Part shown: one piece after another, positions 60,214-64,000 of the stretch
How positions within the stretch are numbered: the first letter of the stretch is position 1
How the letters are laid out: every line of letters starts with the position of its first letter
Assembly: GCA_964400735.1 (NCBI GenBank)
Contig: CAYNVQ010000005.1
Span: 62,001 to 126,000, forward strand
From: CAYNVQ01 sp964400735
Lineage (GTDB): Bacteria > Acidobacteriota > Aminicenantia > Aminicenantales > Aminicenantaceae
Reading direction: 5' to 3'
Length of the DNA: 64,000 nucleotides
Notes under the pieces: generated by a model
Seen by the model: only the letters and a program-made list of their open reading frames with translations
What the model was told of the DNA's origin: nothing
Databases searched by the model: none
Program-made: the position numbers and the translations under genes

Positions 60214-61380
60214 ATGGCTGATGTCAAGACGCTATGGAACAGGCCCTTCATCATAGCCCTCATCAGTTATTTTTTCCTGTTCATGAGCGTCACCCTGTTC
60301 TTTATTTTCCCCCTCTTTTTCGAACAATTCGATGCTTCCAAATCGAGAATCGGCATGATCATGGGGGTGCATGGCCTGATGGCAGTAGTTATCCGCCCCA
60401 TATTCGGCCGATTGATCGATGTCAGGGGGAGGAAGAAAATATCCTTGTTCGGAATAGGCTTTCTCATTGCGGTCCTGCCTCTGTTTCATCTTATAGGGGA
60501 TGCCGGAGCTTTGCCCCTTGGTCTCCGCGCTTTGACCGGCATCGGCTGGGGAATCAGTATGACCGCCACCATGACGATTTGTTCGGACCTGGCCCCGGTC
60601 TCAAGGCTGGCCCAATCGATGGGAATTATCGGCGTAGCCGGTCTTCTGTCGGCTGCTTTAGGTCCCCTGATCGGGGAAGAAATCGTCCGCAGATTCGGCT
60701 TCGGAGGATTATTCAATACGAGCCTGCTCTTTCTGGTCGTGTCGTTCGTATGCATGGCCGCGACCAGGGAGGTTATCAAACCCGATAACAACCGGGATTT
60801 CCCCAGAGTTCGGCCATTGAAAAAGGTCGCTTTTTTTCCCCTTTTTCTCATCTTCGGGCTGCCGGTTTTTCACGGGGCAATAAGAGGGACCGTGGTCTAT
60901 TTCATCGCCTTATTCGGAAAATCTATTCCTGTTTCTCGCGTCGGGCCCTTTTTCGTCGCCTTTTCGGCAGCAGCCATCCTGACCCGTTTTTTCCTAGGAG
61001 ACCTGTCTGATCGTCACGGTAGAAAAACAATCATTTTTCCCTCTGTCTGCATCATCAGCTTCAACCTTTTCCTGGTTTCTCAAGTGCAATCCCTCTGGGT
61101 GTTTATCCTTGTTGGATTTATCGGGGGATTTGGCCAGGGATTGATTTTTCCTGCTTTAAGCACCTATGTGATCGATTTTATAGGAAGGGAAAACAAGGGA
61201 TTTGCCATAAGCCTTTATCTGACGTTCTTCGATATGGGGATGGCTTTCGGGCCGGCATTGTTCGGCTGGATATCGGACCTTTATGGCTACCGCCGGATGT
61301 ATACGGCCGCCGGATCCGTGTTTTTTCTGATGGGATTGCTTTTTACCTGGAAGGCCCCTTCGCCAGCCGAGAAGAATTAA
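60214..61380 (+). CDS. Major facilitator superfamily transporter
   Basis: A 388-residue protein with 12 predicted helices. The MFS loop signatures are present in both halves: FGRLIDVRGRKKISLFGIGF between helices 2 and 3, and LGDLSDRHGRKTIIFPSVC between helices 8 and 9. The GIGWGISMTATMTI helix and the GFGQGLIFPALSTYV segment resemble efflux or small-molecule permeases related to the arabinose/drug family. Substrate unknown. It is preceded by a strong promoter and a structured leader and converges with the VWFA-related gene 27 nt downstream. Confidence 0.88.
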   Translation: MADVKTLWNRPFIIALISYFFLFMSVTLFFIFPLFFEQFDASKSRIGMIMGVHGLMAVVIRPIFGRLIDVRGRKKISLFGIGFLIAVLPLFHLIGDAGALPLGLRALTGIGWGISMTATMTICSDLAPVSRLAQSMGIIGVAGLLSAALGPLIGEEIVRRFGFGGLFNTSLLFLVVSFVCMAATREVIKPDNNRDFPRVRPLKKVAFFPLFLIFGLPVFHGAIRGTVVYFIALFGKSIPVSRVGPFFVAFSAAAILTRFFLGDLSDRHGRKTIIFPSVCIISFNLFLVSQVQSLWVFILVGFIGGFGQGLIFPALSTYVIDFIGRENKGFAISLYLTFFDMGMAFGPALFGWISDLYGYRRMYTAAGSVFFLMGLLFTWKAPSPAEKN

Positions 61381-61407
61381 TGGACGATGGACTTTCCTCT
61401 CCGCGTT

Positions 61408-62616
61408 TCAATCGGCGACGTATCCATGTCTATAGCTGATTTTGCAGTCTCGGCCTTTCACCCTTACTTCGATTTTTTTATAGCTGCCGTCAGCTTGGTA
61501 GTTCTGAGGATTATAGTACAGAAGATAGTAATGATCTGAAGCTTCCAGGGCATTCATGAAACCAGCTGAAGGATTATGAGAGCTGTCAACTATACCCCCG
61601 GTCACTTTTGCCGTCTCCGTGAAAGCCTTGAAATAGTCCTCGGATTGCTCTCTCATATAGATGCCCTGGGCATTTCTTTCGTCCCTGTCGACAAAAAGGA
61701 AATTGAAGCATATCGAAGCGTCAGCGAAAGCCTGATTGATCTTTTCAGCATTGACCCGTTCGTGTCTTTGGTAGACCTGGAAGAGGTCCTGCAGGTCGCC
61801 GAGGATACTCGGTTCGCCCTGGAAATTCGAGACGATAGCGTTGGAAACGGCCGGGCTCAATTCGGGACGGTATTCTCTTTCATAGAAAAAATACACATAC
61901 TTCTGTCCGGGGATTTTTTTCAGTTGAGCGGCGAATTGGACAAAAAGGTCCTGATTCACCATCCTCAGCTGTTCCATTTTATCCAGGTTTTGTTTATACC
62001 GGCGCAGCAGCATACCGAGAGAACTAGCGGAATCGACATCTGTTTCGGCATCGACATCGGTTCCCATGGTTCCGCCAGATATCTCCCGAACGATCCCTTG
62101 GAGGCTTCTCATCTGGCTTCTGTAGGCAGAGGAGGAAATCTTGGTATCTTTACGCAGCAGCTTCAACATCTCTTTGACGATGTCTTCTTTTTTCTTTCTG
62201 CTCAGTGCTTCGCTGGAAAGATGATAAGGTTTTTGCGGCGTCTGGATGGTCAATGTATCCTGAGGCTGAATGACGTTGTTGAAGAAATATTTTATGGATT
62301 CCTCAAGTTTCGGATTGTACTCGAGGATCTGGAAGAGCAAGTAGAAATGCCGGGCTGTCTGGGGGGAAAATTTTTTCAATTCTTCTTCCCTGATGATGCC
62401 GTTTTTGTCGGCTACGTAAAGGGCTTCGATTTTTTGGGGAATTCCGTTTTCGTAGATTTCAAAATCCTCTATGGTCAGGTCGCTGACGAACTGATTATCC
62501 TGAAAAACCCGGACCGGGACTTCGACGTTCCTGACGGTTACCTCATACTGTTCCTGCTGGGAGAAGAGTAATACGGTTAGAAAAAGAAGGATAAAAATAA
62601 ATATGGCTTTTTTCAT
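61408..62616 (-). CDS. Exported VWFA-related protein (Acidobacteria family)
   Basis: A 402-residue protein with GGAGAA ribosome site and signal peptide (MKKAIFIFILLFLTVLLFSQ). The family N-domain reads VRNVEVPVRVFQDNQFVSDL then EDFEIYENGIPQKIEALYV. The VWA-like core begins HFYLLFQILEYNPKLEESIK, where a genuine MIDAS would have DxSxS, and the C-terminus ends with VKGRDCKISYRHGYVAD. It follows a similar gene (62715-63977) by 98 nt on the same strand, so the two are probably one transcript. Role unknown; protein-protein interaction at the envelope is inferred. Confidence 0.82.
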   Translation of the reverse strand: MKKAIFIFILLFLTVLLFSQQEQYEVTVRNVEVPVRVFQDNQFVSDLTIEDFEIYENGIPQKIEALYVADKNGIIREEELKKFSPQTARHFYLLFQILEYNPKLEESIKYFFNNVIQPQDTLTIQTPQKPYHLSSEALSRKKKEDIVKEMLKLLRKDTKISSSAYRSQMRSLQGIVREISGGTMGTDVDAETDVDSASSLGMLLRRYKQNLDKMEQLRMVNQDLFVQFAAQLKKIPGQKYVYFFYEREYRPELSPAVSNAIVSNFQGEPSILGDLQDLFQVYQRHERVNAEKINQAFADASICFNFLFVDRDERNAQGIYMREQSEDYFKAFTETAKVTGGIVDSSHNPSAGFMNALEASDHYYLLYYNPQNYQADGSYKKIEVRVKGRDCKISYRHGYVAD

Positions 62617-62714
62617 GATCTTCTCCTTTTAGATCTTATTTCCCCTTGTTTATTCTATCCAGGTATTCAACCTGTGTTCGTTTATACTTATCTTAATCTA
62701 CATAGGTCCTGAAG

Positions 62715-63977
62715 TCAATTAGCAAAGTAGCCTGCTCGATGGAAAATACGGTAATTCTGGTTCTTGACTTTTATTTTTATCTCTTTGAATTGTCCATCGG
62801 AAGAGTAGCTTGACGGAGAATAATACAGAAGATAATAATTCTCGGAAGCTTCTACGGCACGCTTGAAAAGGAAATCGGCCATGGCCGAACTGTCGACGAA
62901 CCCCCCAGTCGCGATGGCCATTTCCCTGAAGGCAGCGAATATGTCTTCCGAGTGAGCCTCCATATGAACGCCGTATTCGCGCTCCGGAGGCCTGGTGATA
63001 TAAAGGAAATGAATGGAAATGGAGCAATCCGCATAGGTCTGTTTGATAAGTTCTGTGTCGATCGGGATTTCCCTCCTGTAAAAATCGATCGTGTTAGAGA
63101 TTGTCTGCTGAATAATCGGATCATCCTGAAAGAAGCTCAGGGTTTGACTCAATAATTTTGGATCGATTTGAGGGATGTATTCTCTCTGGTAGAAGATCGT
63201 CACATATTTTTGCCCATCTTGTTGTTTCAAGTACTGGGCGAATTTTAGAAGAGTCTTTTGATTGACCTTTCTCAAATCCTCCAGTCTGAAAATAAAATTT
63301 TCGTACAAGTTGAGCTGTTCTTCCATGGTGCGCCCGTCGAACTGGCTGTTTGAAGACAAATCCGTTACGGGTTGGGATACTAATTCAATATTTTGATCCT
63401 GGGTCTCGGTGATCAATCGTGCCTGAGTCATCTGTGCGGATATGGATTGGGCAAGGCCGGAAATTTCTTTGATGAGATTCCTGTATTCGGAATTCCCGTT
63501 CAATGTGTCTCTTCTGACAAGCATGGTAAGCTGTTTTGCAGTTTCGTCCCGGGAAGCGACCTCGAAGGCGATATTTTTCATCCGGTAGGATTTCATAGGG
63601 GTAACGACCGAAAGATTATCTCCAGGAGCCAGAACTTGATGGACGAAATAATCGATGGCTTCGCCGATCTGGGGGTGGTATTCTGAAATCTCGAAGAAGA
63701 GGAAATAATTCCGGCCTGTATTGGGTGCGAATCTTTTTCTTTCCTGGCTTCGTTCCACCGACCTTTTCTTGACGAAATAAACGGCTTCGATTTTTTGCTC
63801 TATCCCGTTCTCGAAGACCTCGAAATCGTCGATGGTTAGGTTGTCCACAAAGGTGTTACCATTGAAAACCCTGACCGGGACCTCGATATTGATGACAGTG
63901 GCTTCTTCTTTGATCTCTTGTGGAAAGAGCACGAGGCTGAACCCTAAAATTATCCCGATAAAAAGGATTTTTCTCAT
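62715..63977 (-). CDS. Exported VWFA-related protein (Acidobacteria family)
   Basis: A 420-residue protein with AGGAGG ribosome site and signal peptide (MRKILFIGIILGFSLVLFPQ). VINIEVPVRVFNGNTFVDNL and DDFEVFENGIEQKIEAVYFV mark the family N-domain. The VWA-like region (about 85-400) starts NYFLFFEISEYHPQIGEAID, again without DxSxS, and the protein ends NQNYRIFHRAGYFAN. Of the three family members in the window this one is closest in its first 60 residues to the one at 9781-11100. The gene begins 23 nt from the window end, so any upstream operon partner is not visible. Confidence 0.82.
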   Translation of the reverse strand: MRKILFIGIILGFSLVLFPQEIKEEATVINIEVPVRVFNGNTFVDNLTIDDFEVFENGIEQKIEAVYFVKKRSVERSQERKRFAPNTGRNYFLFFEISEYHPQIGEAIDYFVHQVLAPGDNLSVVTPMKSYRMKNIAFEVASRDETAKQLTMLVRRDTLNGNSEYRNLIKEISGLAQSISAQMTQARLITETQDQNIELVSQPVTDLSSNSQFDGRTMEEQLNLYENFIFRLEDLRKVNQKTLLKFAQYLKQQDGQKYVTIFYQREYIPQIDPKLLSQTLSFFQDDPIIQQTISNTIDFYRREIPIDTELIKQTYADCSISIHFLYITRPPEREYGVHMEAHSEDIFAAFREMAIATGGFVDSSAMADFLFKRAVEASENYYLLYYSPSSYSSDGQFKEIKIKVKNQNYRIFHRAGYFAN

Positions 63978-64000
63978 GGCCGTTTCCCTCCTCTTATTAT

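Noticed and set aside
61576..62571. 331-codon plus-strand open frame
   Set aside because: It lies wholly antisense to the VWFA-related gene at 61408-62616, which has a signal peptide, ribosome site and two paralogues. The antisense frame has no recognisable motif.

Overview
Organism. The window looks like a chromosome segment of a Gram-negative member of the Acidobacteriota or a close relative such as Candidatus Aminicenantes. This is inferred from gene content and not from a database search. Three proteins belong to the 'VWFA-related' family typical of Acidobacteria (9781-11100, 61408-62616, 62715-63977). There are also a BNR/sortilin-like propeller, SBBP propellers, PilZ proteins and an ADP-heptose/LPS heptosyltransferase operon, which implies an outer membrane. 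Coding is dense, many genes overlap by 1-17 nt, and most starts have a GGAG-type ribosome site. No rRNA, CRISPR array, integrase or intact transposase is visible; one tRNA-Leu(CAA) is present. || Layout. 1-1821: ECF sigma factor, zinc-finger anti-sigma factor and small membrane proteins, all on the minus strand. 2242-9649: acyl-CoA operon with an archaeal-type HMG-CoA synthase, a thiolase and a DUF35 OB-fold protein, then a complete methylcrotonyl-CoA-carboxylase-like set and a methylglutaconyl-CoA-hydratase-like enzyme. 9781-13978: a VWFA-related protein divergent from a second ECF sigma/regulator pair and an HtrA-like protein that has lost His and Asp of its triad, closed by a strong terminator. 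14145-18011: trmH, then heptose genes (rfaE1, rfaE2, waaC-like) and a small isoprenylcysteine-methyltransferase-like protein. 18496-22529: three tandem paralogous exported, beta-rich proteins. 22702-32174: tRNA-Leu followed by an AT-rich stretch with three exported proteins that share a nearly identical six-repeat C-terminal domain, PilZ and TIGR04076 proteins and a cyclase pseudogene. 32208-36285: SixA-like phosphatase, second PilZ protein, aldo/keto reductase with two 4Fe-4S clusters, a VapC toxin with a broken-looking antitoxin, and an esterase. 36392-42806: BNR-propeller protein, saccharopine-dehydrogenase-like protein and CocE/NonD hydrolase. 42832-54063: sugar module (FucI-type isomerase, RbsABC-type transporter, FGGY kinase) interleaved with an Xre regulator pair, murJ and a glutamine-synthetase-like enzyme. 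54415-59898: a four-gene overlapping operon of unknown pathway (two exported paralogues, a metal-ligand-poor M24/creatinase-like protein, a PIG-L deacetylase). 60015-63977: an MFS transporter behind a strong promoter and structured leader, and two more VWFA-related genes. || How it fits together. The most notable unit is 2242-9649. It contains every activity needed to connect 3-methylcrotonyl-CoA, 3-methylglutaconyl-CoA, HMG-CoA, acetoacetyl-CoA and acetyl-CoA, but no HMG-CoA lyase. The archaeal thiolase/HMGS/DUF35 complex may therefore replace the lyase, or the whole path may run toward isovaleryl-type precursors. The second notable unit is the uncharacterised operon at 54415-59898. The third is the AT-rich region, where gene ends are conserved and middles differ. 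A dispersed REP/BIME-like repeat (core GGGGACGTCCC) occupies several intergenic gaps.
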